The notes beneath the pieces were generated by a model. That model had not been told where the DNA came from. It saw nothing but the letters and a program-made list of their open reading frames with translations, and did not search any database. A stretch of DNA of 64,000 nt. It comes from Theropithecus gelada (taxonomy: Eukaryota > Chordata > Mammalia > Primates > Cercopithecidae). Location: positions 16,588,547 to 16,652,546 of the forward strand of contig NC_037680.1 in NCBI RefSeq assembly GCF_003255815.1, in the 5' to 3' direction. A program made the translations under genes and the position numbers. Positions within the stretch are counted from its first letter, which is position 1; each line of letters opens with the position of its first letter. Shown piece by piece: positions 20,928-30,845 of this stretch.

Positions 20928-21699
20928 CATCGCAATTAAAAGAACTAGAGAAGCAAGAGCAAACAAATTCAAAAACTAGCAGAAAGCAAGAAATAACTAA
21001 GATCAGAGCAGAACGGAAGGAGATAGAGACACAAAAAAACCCTTCAAAAAATCAATGAATCCAGGAGTTGGTTTTTTGCAAAGATCAATGAAATTGATAG
21101 ACTGCTAGCAAGACTAATAAAGAAGAGAGAAGAATCAAATAGATGCAATAAAAAACGATAAAGGGGATATCATCACCAACCCCACAGAAATACAAACTAC
21201 CACCAGAGAATGCTATAAACACCTCTACACAAATAAACTAGAAAACCTAGAAGAAATGGATAAATTCCTGGACACATACACTCTCCCAAGACTAAACCAG
21301 GAAGAAGTTGAATCCCTGAATAGACCAATAACAGGCTTTGAAATTGCGGCAATAATTAATACCGTACCAACCAAAAAAAAGTCCAGGACCAGAGAGATTC
21401 ACAGACGAATTCTACCAGAGGTACAAGGAGGAGCTGGTACCGTTCCTTCTGAAATTATTCCAATCAACAGAAAAAGAGGGAATCCTCCCTAACTCATTTT
21501 ATGAGGCCAACATCATCCTGATACCAAAGCCCGACAGAGATACAACAAAAAAAGAGAATTTTAGACCAATATACCTGATGAACATCAGTGCAAAAATCCT
21601 CAATAAAATACTGGCAAACTGATTCCAGCAGCACATCAAAAAGCTTATCCACCATAATCAAGCGGACTTCATTCCTGGGATGGAAGGCTGGTTCAACAA

Positions 21700-22527
21700 A
21701 TGCAAATCAATAAATGTAATCCAGCATATAAACAGAACCAAAACAAAAACCACGTGATTATCTCAATAGATGCAGAAAAGACCTTTAACAAAATTCAACA
21801 GCCCTTCATGCTAAAAACGCTCAATAAATTCGGTATTGATGGAATGTATCTCAAAATAATAAGAGCTCTTTATGACAAACCCACAGCCAATATCATGCTA
21901 AATGGGCAAAAACTGGAAGCATTCCCCTTGAAAACTGGCACAAGACAGGGATGCCCTCTCTCACCACTCCTATTCAACATAGTGTTGGAAGTTCTGGCCA
22001 GGGCAATCAGGCAAAAGAAAGAAATAAAGGGTATGCAATTAGGAAAAGAGGAAGTCAAATTGTCCCTGTTTGCAGATGACATGATTGTATATCTAGAAAA
22101 CCCCATTGTCTCAGCCCAAAATCTCAAGCTGATAAGCAACTTCAGCAAAGTCTCAGGATACAAAATCAATGTGCAAAAGTCACTAGCATTCTTATACACC
22201 AATAACAGACAAACAGAGAGCCAAATCATGAGTGAATTCCCATTCGCAATTGCTTCAAAGAGAATAAAATACCTAGGAATCCAACTTACAAGGGATGTAA
22301 AGGACCTCTTCAAGGAGAACTACAAACCACTGCTCAATGAAATAAAAGAGGACACAAACAAATGGAAGAACATTCCATGCTCATGGATAAGAAGAATCAA
22401 TATCATGAAAATGGCCATACTGCCCAAGGTAATTTACAGATTCAACGCCATCCCCTTTAAGCTACCAATGACTTTCTTCACAAAACTGGAGAAAACTACT
22501 TTAAAGTTCGTACGAAACCAAAAATGA
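21700..22527 (+). pseudogene. L1 ORF2 remnant: reverse transcriptase part
   Basis: 275 codons of the reverse transcriptase domain, with IISIDAEKTFNKIQ, GTRQGCPLSPLLFNI and the catalytic FADD box encoded at 22069-22080. It is closed by a stop at 22525-22527 within the family's usual reading frame. It is separated from the endonuclease part by stops and frameshifts. Confidence 0.93.
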
Positions 22528-22815
22528 GCCCACATTGCCAAGACAATCCTAAGCCAAAAGAACAAAGCTGGAGGCATCACGCTACCTGACCTCAAACTAT
22601 ACTACAAGGCTACAGTAACCAAAACAGCATGGTACTGGTACCAAAACAGGCATATATACCACCAATGGAACAGAACAGAGCCCTTAGAAATAATACCACA
22701 CCTCTACAAGCATCTGATCTTTGACAAACCTGACAAAAACAAGAAAGGGGAGGAGGATTCCCTATTTGATAAATGGTGCTGGGAAAACTGGCAAGCCATA
22801 AGTAGAAAGCTGAAA

Positions 22816-23798
22816 GTGGATCCCTTCCTTACACCTTATACAATAATTAATTCAAGATGGATTAGAGACTTAAATGTTAGACCTAAAATCATAAAAACCC
22901 TAGAAGAAAACCTAGGCAATACCATTCAGGACATAGGCATGGGTGAGGACTTCATGTCAAAAACACCAAAAGCAATGGCAATGAAAGCCAAAATTGACAA
23001 ATGGGATCTAATTAAACTAAAGAGCTTCTACACGGAAAAAGGAACTACCATCAGAGTGAACAGGCAACCTACAGAATGGGAGAAAATTTTTGCAATCTAC
23101 TCATCTGACAAAAGGCTAATATCCAGAACCTACAAAGAACTCAAACAAATTTATGAGAAGAAAACAAAAAACTCCATCAAAAAGTGGGCAAAGGATATGA
23201 ACAGACACTTCTCAAAAGAAGACATTTATGTAGCCAACAGACACATGAAAAAATGCTTATCATCACTAGCCATCGAGAAATGCAAATCAAAACCACAATG
23301 AGATACCATCTCACACCAGTTAGAATGGTGATCATTAAAAAGTCAGGAAACATCAGGTGCTGGAGAGGATGTGGAGAAATAGGAACACTTTTACACTGTT
23401 GGTGGGATTGTAAACTGGTTCAACCATTGTGGAAAACAGTGTGGCGATTCCTCAAGGATCTAGAACTAGAAATGCCATTTGACCCAGCCATCCCATTACT
23501 GGGTATATGCCCAAAGGATTATAAATTATGCTGCTATAAAGACACATGCACACATATGTTTATTGCGGCACTATTCACAATAGCAAAGGCTTGGAACCAA
23601 CCCAAATGTCCATCAATGACAGACTGGATTAAGAAAATGTGGGACATATACACCATGGAATGCTATGCAGCCATAAAAAAGGATGAGTTCATGTGCTTTG
23701 TAGGGACATGGATGCAGCTGGAAACCATCGCTCTCAGCAAACTATCGCAAGAACAGAAAACCAAACACCGCATGTTCTCACTCATAGGTGGGAATTGA
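22816..23798 (+). pseudogene. L1 ORF2 remnant: C-terminal part in two frames
   Basis: One frame runs 22816-23301 and an overlapping one 23184-23798, so a frameshift lies between them. The second holds the cysteine-rich motif (CWRGCGEIGTLLHCWWDC) of the ORF2 C terminus. Confidence 0.92.
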
Positions 23799-23995
23799 AC
23801 AATGAAAACACCTGGACACAGGGTGGGGAACATCACACACCAGGGCCTGTCATGGGGAGGGATAGCATTAGGAGATATACCTAATGTAAATGACGAGTTA
23901 ATGGGTGCAGCACACCAACATGGCACATGTATACATATGTAACAAACCTGCACGTTGTGCATAGGTACCCTAGAACTTAAAGTATAATAATAAAA

Positions 23996-24384
23996 ATACA
24001 TATATCTATTGAAAGTCCCAGAAGTTTTACTTTAACGTGTTGATTTTTATCCCATGAAAGGCATATGATTTGGCGGAAAATATAACCCCAAAGCTTATTA
24101 TGTATTGCTCTGTAAGATATTAAGAAGTTTTATATATAACCCAAATATCTTAACATTTTAAAATTAAATGTTCTATAAATACCCACCTCCTCAAATATTG
24201 TGTGAACTATTCTTAATATCTAACTGTTTCTCCACCTAATAATGAGTTGAACAATATCCTTACCATGTATTCATATTATATTTACATTGGTGTCCTAATT
24301 ATATCTTTTGAAATTATACTTTAGCAATAAGAATAAAAGTCATAATCAAAATGTTAGCACTTAGCATGGGAATAATTCTATCAG
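23996..24384. other. No recognised feature, AT-rich
   Basis: The arms were identical throughout in my comparison of 24001-24310. No gene or repeat recognised. Confidence 0.5.
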
Positions 24385-24905
24385 TCAGGGTTTACTCAAG
24401 AAAAACTGGTTGCTCTAAATAGTCCAAATTAAAAAGGTTTAATGCAGATGTCAAGAAGCTTATACAACCAATGGAAAACTGGAGGAAGCTGAGGTCAACG
24501 AAGCCATGGTAGACAACCTCAGCCTCGGCTCCCAACTGAACAGTTCCCTGTTCATTGTCCATTATCCTTGAACTTCTAGACATTTCTCTTCAGCCATCAC
24601 AGTCTGCAGTGATGAAGGGCATTGTTTTCTGGTGGAGCCTCTTAGAATCTCACGGCTTTCCACATTTCTGCCTATAACCACCTCTAGCCTGTTGTTCATT
24701 TCAGCCTTCCAAATCTTCAGCAAGGGAAGGGACTTCTTGGTCAATCAACCTGTAAGCATATGCGGAAGGGAATTCTACAAATATAGCTCCCAACTTCTCT
24801 GAAAGACAGAGGAACCCTTAGAAGGGAGTGTTGGTGATGCCAGATTGGCAGTAAATAACCCATGACTGCAACTCAGCTTGGCATCTAACTCTGTAGGGCA
24901 CTCAC
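24385..24905 (-). mobile_element. LTR-like old repeat, antisense
   Basis: The start (tatcagtcagggtttactca, then aggtttaatgcagatg) has the look of an antisense ERVL-type LTR end, and the following 450 bp could be its body. The assignment is weak. Confidence 0.3.
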
Positions 24906-25039
24906 TTACTTCAGGAAGGGAGCATTTACTCAGTAAGGCAGATTAAAGGATCACTTGGTTCAAAAGGACTCAGACAAAAGTGGACTAAGTGATTTTTAAA
25001 CAGATATGACCAAGCTGAGGAATACCAAAGACTTATTAT

Positions 25040-25275
25040 TTTCCAATCAGAGAACACAGCATGGAATAGCAGGAAGAGTACCAGACTGGAAGCCAGGGAA
25101 TCTGGGATCCAGTTCAGCCTATCCTGAACTTGCTACCTGAGGAAGCCTTCAGGGCAGTCATTCACCTCTCTGTAATTCAAGTTTTCTCTTCTATGAAACA
25201 AGGAAAATAGTATCTGTCATGCCTCAGAGAATCACCACAAGGTTAACATATATGGAAATATTTTAAAGTGTACAA
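25040..25275 (+). repeat. MIR element
   Basis: agcaggaagagtaccagact, ctgggatccagttcagccta, cacctctctgtaattcaagt, ttctatgaaacaaggaaaat and cacaaggttaacat follow MIR in sense orientation. Confidence 0.75.
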
Positions 25276-25403
25276 GCACCATATCAATATTAAGGTCCCC
25301 ATATGAACATGAAGACCTAAGGTGTACTTAGCTTAATCTGAAGAAGCTTCCGACACAAGGCTGGATTAGGAAAGATGAAAATGAAGAAATAAAAGTTGGA
25401 TTG

Positions 25404-25685
25404 CGGCCAGGCGCAGTGGCTCACGCCAGTAATCCCAGCACTTTGGGAGGCCAAGGCAGGCAGATCATGAGGTCAAGAGATTGAGACCATCCTGGCCAAC
25501 AAGGTGAAACTCCATCTGTACTAAAAATACAAAAATGAGCTGGGCGTGGTGGTGCATGCCTGTAATCCCAGCTACTCGGGAGGCAGAGGTAGGAGAATCA
25601 CTTGAACCCAGGAGTCAGAGGTTGCAGTGAGCCGAGATCACACCACTGCACTCCAGCCTGGGTGACAAGAGTGAAACTCTGACTC

Positions 25686-25688
<3 letters not shown>
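25404..25688 (+). mobile_element. Alu element
   Basis: Full dimer from ggccaggcgcagtggctcac to ggtgacaagagtgaaactct. The usual poly-A tail is replaced by an (AC)n run. Confidence 0.96.

Positions 25689-25730
<42 letters not shown>
25689..25730 (+). repeat. (AC)21 microsatellite in an Alu tail
   Basis: 21 uninterrupted AC units. The mirror (GT)21 run has the same length. Confidence 0.97.
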
Positions 25731-25736
<6 letters not shown>

Positions 25737-25969
25737 TTGGACTGGGAGCCTTACAGAGTTCACACATGTTTGTAACATTCTTCAGACGTGGTCTGCACAA
25801 ACTGGAGTCCAATTTTACAAAGAAAAATCATGTTTTGAATGTAGCCAAAGAAATTCCTAATTAAAATGGTATGATCCTTAAAAGGTTTTTTGGGGGTAAT
25901 GGAAGGAGGATCAGGAGGATCAAAATAGAATGCATATATTTGAAAATAAATATAATATTTGGCCAAAGA

Positions 25970-26296
25970 TGGCCGGGCTTGGTGGCTCACGCCTGTAATC
26001 CCAGCACTTTGGGAGGCGGAGGCCGGCGGATCACGAGGTCAGGAGATCAAGACCATCCTGGCTGACACGGTGAAACCCCGTCTCTAATTAAAAGAAACAC
26101 AAAACATTAGCCGGGCGCGGTGACAGGCGTCTGCAGCCCCAGCTACTCCAGAGGCTGAGGCAGGAGAATGGCGTGAACCCGGGAGGTGGAGCTTGCAGTG
26201 AGCCGAGATCGCGCCACCGCACTCCAGCCTGGGCGACAGAACGAGACTCCCTCTCAAAAAAAACAAAAAAAAAAAAACAAACAAACAAACAAAAAA
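25970..26296 (+). mobile_element. AluY-like element with 10-bp target duplication
   Basis: A full dimer with young-looking CpGs (ggcggaggccggcggatcac, gccgggcgcggtgacaggcg). A perfect duplication tggccaaaga flanks it at 25960-25969 and 26297-26306. The tail is A-rich with CAAA units. Confidence 0.95.
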
Positions 26297-26306
26297 TGGC
26301 CAAAGA

Positions 26307-26514
26307 AAAATAAAAGTTCTACCTAATCAATTTGCAGAAATGCCTAGAAAATAAATCATCTTCTAAATATATCAGTGATTTTAGAGGATAAAGTTTGAGG
26401 AAGGGAGGGAACTGTCCGTCAGAAAAAAATATATAATTTTACAACATTTTATTTTTATTAAAAGAGAGCAGGGGTTAAAACCACCATGAGAATTAGGTCA
26501 TTAAACCATCAACA
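26307..26514. other. No recognised feature
   Basis: Short AT-rich spacer between the Alu and an LTR. Confidence 0.5.
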
Positions 26515-26880
26515 ATAGACTAATATTCCCCCCAAATTCCTGTATTGAAATTCTAATTCCCAATATGATGGTATTAGGAAATGGGGTCTTTCATAAGTGA
26601 TTAGTGATTCATGAATTGGTGAATGAGATTAGTGCTCTTATTAAAGAGATGCAAGAGAGATTCATTGCAAGAGAAATCCATTGTAAGAGAAGACACAGTG
26701 AGAAGACATTGTCTGTGAACCAGAAAACTGAGCCTCACCAGATAACGATGCTGATAGTGACTTAATCTCAACTTTCTGAGCCTCTAGTACTGTAAGAAAT
26801 AAATTTATGTTCTTTATAAACTACCCTGTTTATGGTATTTTTGTAACAGTGCAAATGGACTAAGATACCATCCCTAAGTA
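26515..26880 (+). mobile_element. MaLR LTR (MLT1-like) near the axis
   Basis: ccccaaattcctgtattgaa, cccaatatgatggtattagg, aagacacagtgagaagacat, tctcaactttctgagcctct and gaaataaatttatgttcttt follow the MLT1 plan in sense orientation. Confidence 0.8.
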
Positions 26881-27182
26881 GGGCAGTCATCCTGAAGTAG
26901 TTACAACCCAACAAAAACAATGGCAAGACTTAATTGAAAAATTTCATACCTGAGATGTAATAAAGCAGGTGAATTTAGTAATGGGAAATGATTCTGCGAG
27001 GGACTTTCAGCATTATCACCCTCCAGAAACATGTCAGAAAAATCTAGAACATTATTCTCTGGGTGGGACAGATTTTGAAGAATGCATGCTACCTTATCAG
27101 CTTGCTGTTCCTCCCTGGGAGACTGATGCTTCCCAATGCACAACTCAATTCAAAGCAACAATGTACTCTGACATTTCATCTT
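26881..27182. other. Innermost arm sequence next to the gap
   Basis: No repeat I can name. It is mirrored exactly at 27659-27960 and stops at the N run. Confidence 0.6.
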
Positions 27183-27658
27183 NNNNNNNNNNNNNNNNNN
27201 NNNNNNNNNNNNNNNNNNNNNNNNNNNNNNNNNNNNNNNNNNNNNNNNNNNNNNNNNNNNNNNNNNNNNNNNNNNNNNNNNNNNNNNNNNNNNNNNNNNN
27301 NNNNNNNNNNNNNNNNNNNNNNNNNNNNNNNNNNNNNNNNNNNNNNNNNNNNNNNNNNNNNNNNNNNNNNNNNNNNNNNNNNNNNNNNNNNNNNNNNNNN
27401 NNNNNNNNNNNNNNNNNNNNNNNNNNNNNNNNNNNNNNNNNNNNNNNNNNNNNNNNNNNNNNNNNNNNNNNNNNNNNNNNNNNNNNNNNNNNNNNNNNNN
27501 NNNNNNNNNNNNNNNNNNNNNNNNNNNNNNNNNNNNNNNNNNNNNNNNNNNNNNNNNNNNNNNNNNNNNNNNNNNNNNNNNNNNNNNNNNNNNNNNNNNN
27601 NNNNNNNNNNNNNNNNNNNNNNNNNNNNNNNNNNNNNNNNNNNNNNNNNNNNNNNNNN
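27183..27658. other. Assembly gap (476 N) at the palindrome axis
   Basis: A run of 476 N lies exactly at the centre of symmetry; the bases on its two sides (27182 and 27659) pair with each other. The spacer between the arms is therefore unknown, and so is whether the arms extend further into the gap. Any open frame that crosses this run is meaningless. Confidence 0.99.
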
Positions 27659-27960
27659 AAGATGAAATGTCAGAGTACATTGTTGCTTTGAATTGAGTTG
27701 TGCATTGGGAAGCATCAGTCTCCCAGGGAGGAACAGCAAGCTGATAAGGTAGCATGCATTCTTCAAAATCTGTCCCACCCAGAGAATAATGTTCTAGATT
27801 TTTCTGACATGTTTCTGGAGGGTGATAATGCTGAAAGTCCCTCGCAGAATCATTTCCCATTACTAAATTCACCTGCTTTATTACATCTCAGGTATGAAAT
27901 TTTTCAATTAAGTCTTGCCATTGTTTTTGTTGGGTTGTAACTACTTCAGGATGACTGCCC

Positions 27961-28326
27961 TACTTAGGGATGGTATCTTAGTCCATTTGCACTGTTACAA
28001 AAATACCATAAACAGGGTAGTTTATAAAGAACATAAATTTATTTCTTACAGTACTAGAGGCTCAGAAAGTTGAGATTAAGTCACTATCAGCATCGTTATC
28101 TGGTGAGGCTCAGTTTTCTGGTTCACAGACAATGTCTTCTCACTGTGTCTTCTCTTACAATGGATTTCTCTTGCAATGAATCTCTCTTGCATCTCTTTAA
28201 TAAGAGCACTAATCTCATTCACCAATTCATGAATCACTAATCACTTATGAAAGACCCCATTTCCTAATACCATCATATTGGGAATTAGAATTTCAATACA
28301 GGAATTTGGGGGGAATATTAGTCTAT
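27961..28326 (-). mobile_element. Mirror of the axis MLT1-like LTR
   Basis: Right-arm copy of 26515-26880, now antisense. Confidence 0.8.
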
Positions 28327-28544
28327 TGTTGATGGTTTAATGACCTAATTCTCATGGTGGTTTTAACCCCTGCTCTCTTTTAATAAAAATAAAATGTTGT
28401 AAAATTATATATTTTTTTCTGACGGACAGTTCCCTCCCTTCCTCAAACTTTATCCTCTAAAATCACTGATATATTTAGAAGATGATTTATTTTCTAGGCA
28501 TTTCTGCAAATTGATTAGGTAGAACTTTTATTTTTCTTTGGCCA

Positions 28545-28871
28545 TTTTTTGTTTGTTTGTTTGTTTTTTTTTTTTTGTTTTTTTTGAGAGGGAGTCTCGT
28601 TCTGTCGCCCAGGCTGGAGTGCGGTGGCGCGATCTCGGCTCACTGCAAGCTCCACCTCCCGGGTTCACGCCATTCTCCTGCCTCAGCCTCTGGAGTAGCT
28701 GGGGCTGCAGACGCCTGTCACCGCGCCCGGCTAATGTTTTGTGTTTCTTTTAATTAGAGACGGGGTTTCACCGTGTCAGCCAGGATGGTCTTGATCTCCT
28801 GACCTCGTGATCCGCCGGCCTCCGCCTCCCAAAGTGCTGGGATTACAGGCGTGAGCCACCAAGCCCGGCCA
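28545..28871 (-). mobile_element. Mirror AluY-like element
   Basis: Right-arm copy of 25970-26296, with the same 10-bp target duplication on both sides (28535-28544 and 28872-28881). It faces the left copy across about 2.2 kb plus the unknown part of the gap. Confidence 0.95.
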
Positions 28872-29104
28872 TCTTTGGCCAAATATTATATTTATTTTCA
28901 AATATATGCATTCTATTTTGATCCTCCTGATCCTCCTTCCATTACCCCCAAAAAACCTTTTAAGGATCATACCATTTTAATTAGGAATTTCTTTGGCTAC
29001 ATTCAAAACATGATTTTTCTTTGTAAAATTGGACTCCAGTTTGTGCAGACCACGTCTGAAGAATGTTACAAACATGTGTGAACTCTGTAAGGCTCCCAGT
29101 CCAA

Positions 29105-29110
<6 letters not shown>

Positions 29111-29155
<45 letters not shown>

Positions 29156-29437
29156 GAGTCAGAGTTTCACTCTTGTCACCCAGGCTGGAGTGCAGTGGTG
29201 TGATCTCGGCTCACTGCAACCTCTGACTCCTGGGTTCAAGTGATTCTCCTACCTCTGCCTCCCGAGTAGCTGGGATTACAGGCATGCACCACCACGCCCA
29301 GCTCATTTTTGTATTTTTAGTACAGATGGAGTTTCACCTTGTTGGCCAGGATGGTCTCAATCTCTTGACCTCATGATCTGCCTGCCTTGGCCTCCCAAAG
29401 TGCTGGGATTACTGGCGTGAGCCACTGCGCCTGGCCG
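29111..29437 (-). mobile_element. Mirror Alu with (GT)21 tail
   Basis: Right-arm copy of 25404-25730: (GT)21 at 29111-29152, then the antisense Alu body to 29437. Confidence 0.96.
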
Positions 29438-29565
29438 CAATCCAACTTTTATTTCTTCATTTTCATCTTTCCTAATCCAGCCTTGTGTCGGAAGCTTCTT
29501 CAGATTAAGCTAAGTACACCTTAGGTCTTCATGTTCATATGGGGACCTTAATATTGATATGGTGC

Positions 29566-29801
29566 TTGTACACTTTAAAATATTTCCATATATGTTAACC
29601 TTGTGGTGATTCTCTGAGGCATGACAGATACTATTTTCCTTGTTTCATAGAAGAGAAAACTTGAATTACAGAGAGGTGAATGACTGCCCTGAAGGCTTCC
29701 TCAGGTAGCAAGTTCAGGATAGGCTGAACTGGATCCCAGATTCCCTGGCTTCCAGTCTGGTACTCTTCCTGCTATTCCATGCTGTGTTCTCTGATTGGAA
29801 A
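29566..29801 (-). repeat. Mirror MIR
   Basis: Right-arm copy of 25040-25275. Confidence 0.75.
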
Positions 29802-29935
29802 ATAATAAGTCTTTGGTATTCCTCAGCTTGGTCATATCTGTTTAAAAATCACTTAGTCCACTTTTGTCTGAGTCCTTTTGAACCAAGTGATCCTTTAATC
29901 TGCCTTACTGAGTAAATGCTCCCTTCCTGAAGTAA

Positions 29936-30456
29936 GTGAGTGCCCTACAGAGTTAGATGCCAAGCTGAGTTGCAGTCATGGGTTATTTACTGCCAATCTG
30001 GCATCACCAACACTCCCTTCTAAGGGTTCCTCTGTCTTTCAGAGAAGTTGGGAGCTATATTTGTAGAATTCCCTTCCGCATATGCTTACAGGTTGATTGA
30101 CCAAGAAGTCCCTTCCCTTGCTGAAGATTTGGAAGGCTGAAATGAACAACAGGCTAGAGGTGGTTATAGGCAGAAATGTGGAAAGCCGTGAGATTCTAAG
30201 AGGCTCCACCAGAAAACAATGCCCTTCATCACTGCAGACTGTGATGGCTGAAGAGAAATGTCTAGAAGTTCAAGGATAATGGACAATGAACAGGGAACTG
30301 TTCAGTTGGGAGCCGAGGCTGAGGTTGTCTACCATGGCTTCGTTGACCTCAGCTTCCTCCAGTTTTCCATTGGTTGTATAAGCTTCTTGACATCTGCATT
30401 AAACCTTTTTAATTTGGACTATTTAGAGCAACCAGTTTTTCTTGAGTAAACCCTGA
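29936..30456 (+). mobile_element. Mirror LTR-like old repeat
   Basis: Right-arm copy of 24385-24905; the same weak assignment applies. Confidence 0.3.
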
Positions 30457-30845
30457 CTGATAGAATTATTCCCATGCTAAGTGCTAACATTTTGATTATG
30501 ACTTTTATTCTTATTGCTAAAGTATAATTTCAAAAGATATAATTAGGACACCAATGTAAATATAATATGAATACATGGTAAGGATATTGTTCAACTCATT
30601 ATTAGGTGGAGAAACAGTTAGATATTAAGAATAGTTCACACAATATTTGAGGAGGTGGGTATTTATAGAACATTTAATTTTAAAATGTTAAGATATTTGG
30701 GTTATATATAAAACTTCTTAATATCTTACAGAGCAATACATAATAAGCTTTGGGGTTATATTTTCCGCCAAATCATATGCCTTTCATGGGATAAAAATCA
30801 ACACGTTAAAGTAAAACTTCTGGGACTTTCAATAGATATATGTAT

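Larger units (their letters stand above)
20400..23995 (+). mobile_element. L1PA-like LINE-1, 5'-truncated, disrupted
   Basis: The copy begins inside ORF2, in the endonuclease domain: the DFNTPLS segment, the KID segment and the SDH motif are present, while the 5' UTR, ORF1 and the first part of the endonuclease are missing. It continues through the reverse transcriptase, the cysteine-rich C-terminal part and an L1PA-type 3' UTR (tggggagggatagcattagg, tgtaacaaacctgcacgttg) ending in an A-rich tail near 23995. Stop codons and frameshifts break ORF2 (for example the stop after 20927 and a TGA near 21619), so it cannot make a working protein. The mirror at 30846-34441 carries the same breaks. Confidence 0.95.
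1..27182 (+). repeat. Left arm of a giant palindrome (inverted repeat)
   Basis: The whole stretch is the reverse complement of 27659-54838. Base x pairs with 54841-x near the axis; for example the sequence just before the gap, ending catctt, mirrors the sequence just after it, starting aagatg. The constant drops to 54840 outside a poly-A length difference near 4983-4996 and to 54839 in the outer few hundred bases. Every repeat in the arm has a mirror copy. Spot comparison shows perfect identity over long stretches and tight patches of mismatch at 1-58, 605-1054, 4840-5128 and 19886-20290. The arm reaches the window edge, so its outer limit is not seen. Large near-identical inverted repeats kept alike by gene conversion are known from primate X and Y chromosomes. 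Confidence 0.98.

Noticed and set aside
21870..22313. 147-codon antisense frame over the L1 reverse transcriptase
   Set aside because: It is the shadow of ORF2 on the other strand and occurs in many L1 copies.
20373..23798. Long frames that could be taken for host genes
   Set aside because: They are pieces of L1 ORF2 (endonuclease, reverse transcriptase, C-terminal part) broken by stops and frameshifts.
26084..26303. Short frames resembling Alu-type protein warnings
   Set aside because: They are antisense translations of the AluY-like element.
26969..27872. Open frames of 200-240 codons on both strands across the centre
   Set aside because: They run through the 476 N and exist only because N codons are not read as stops.
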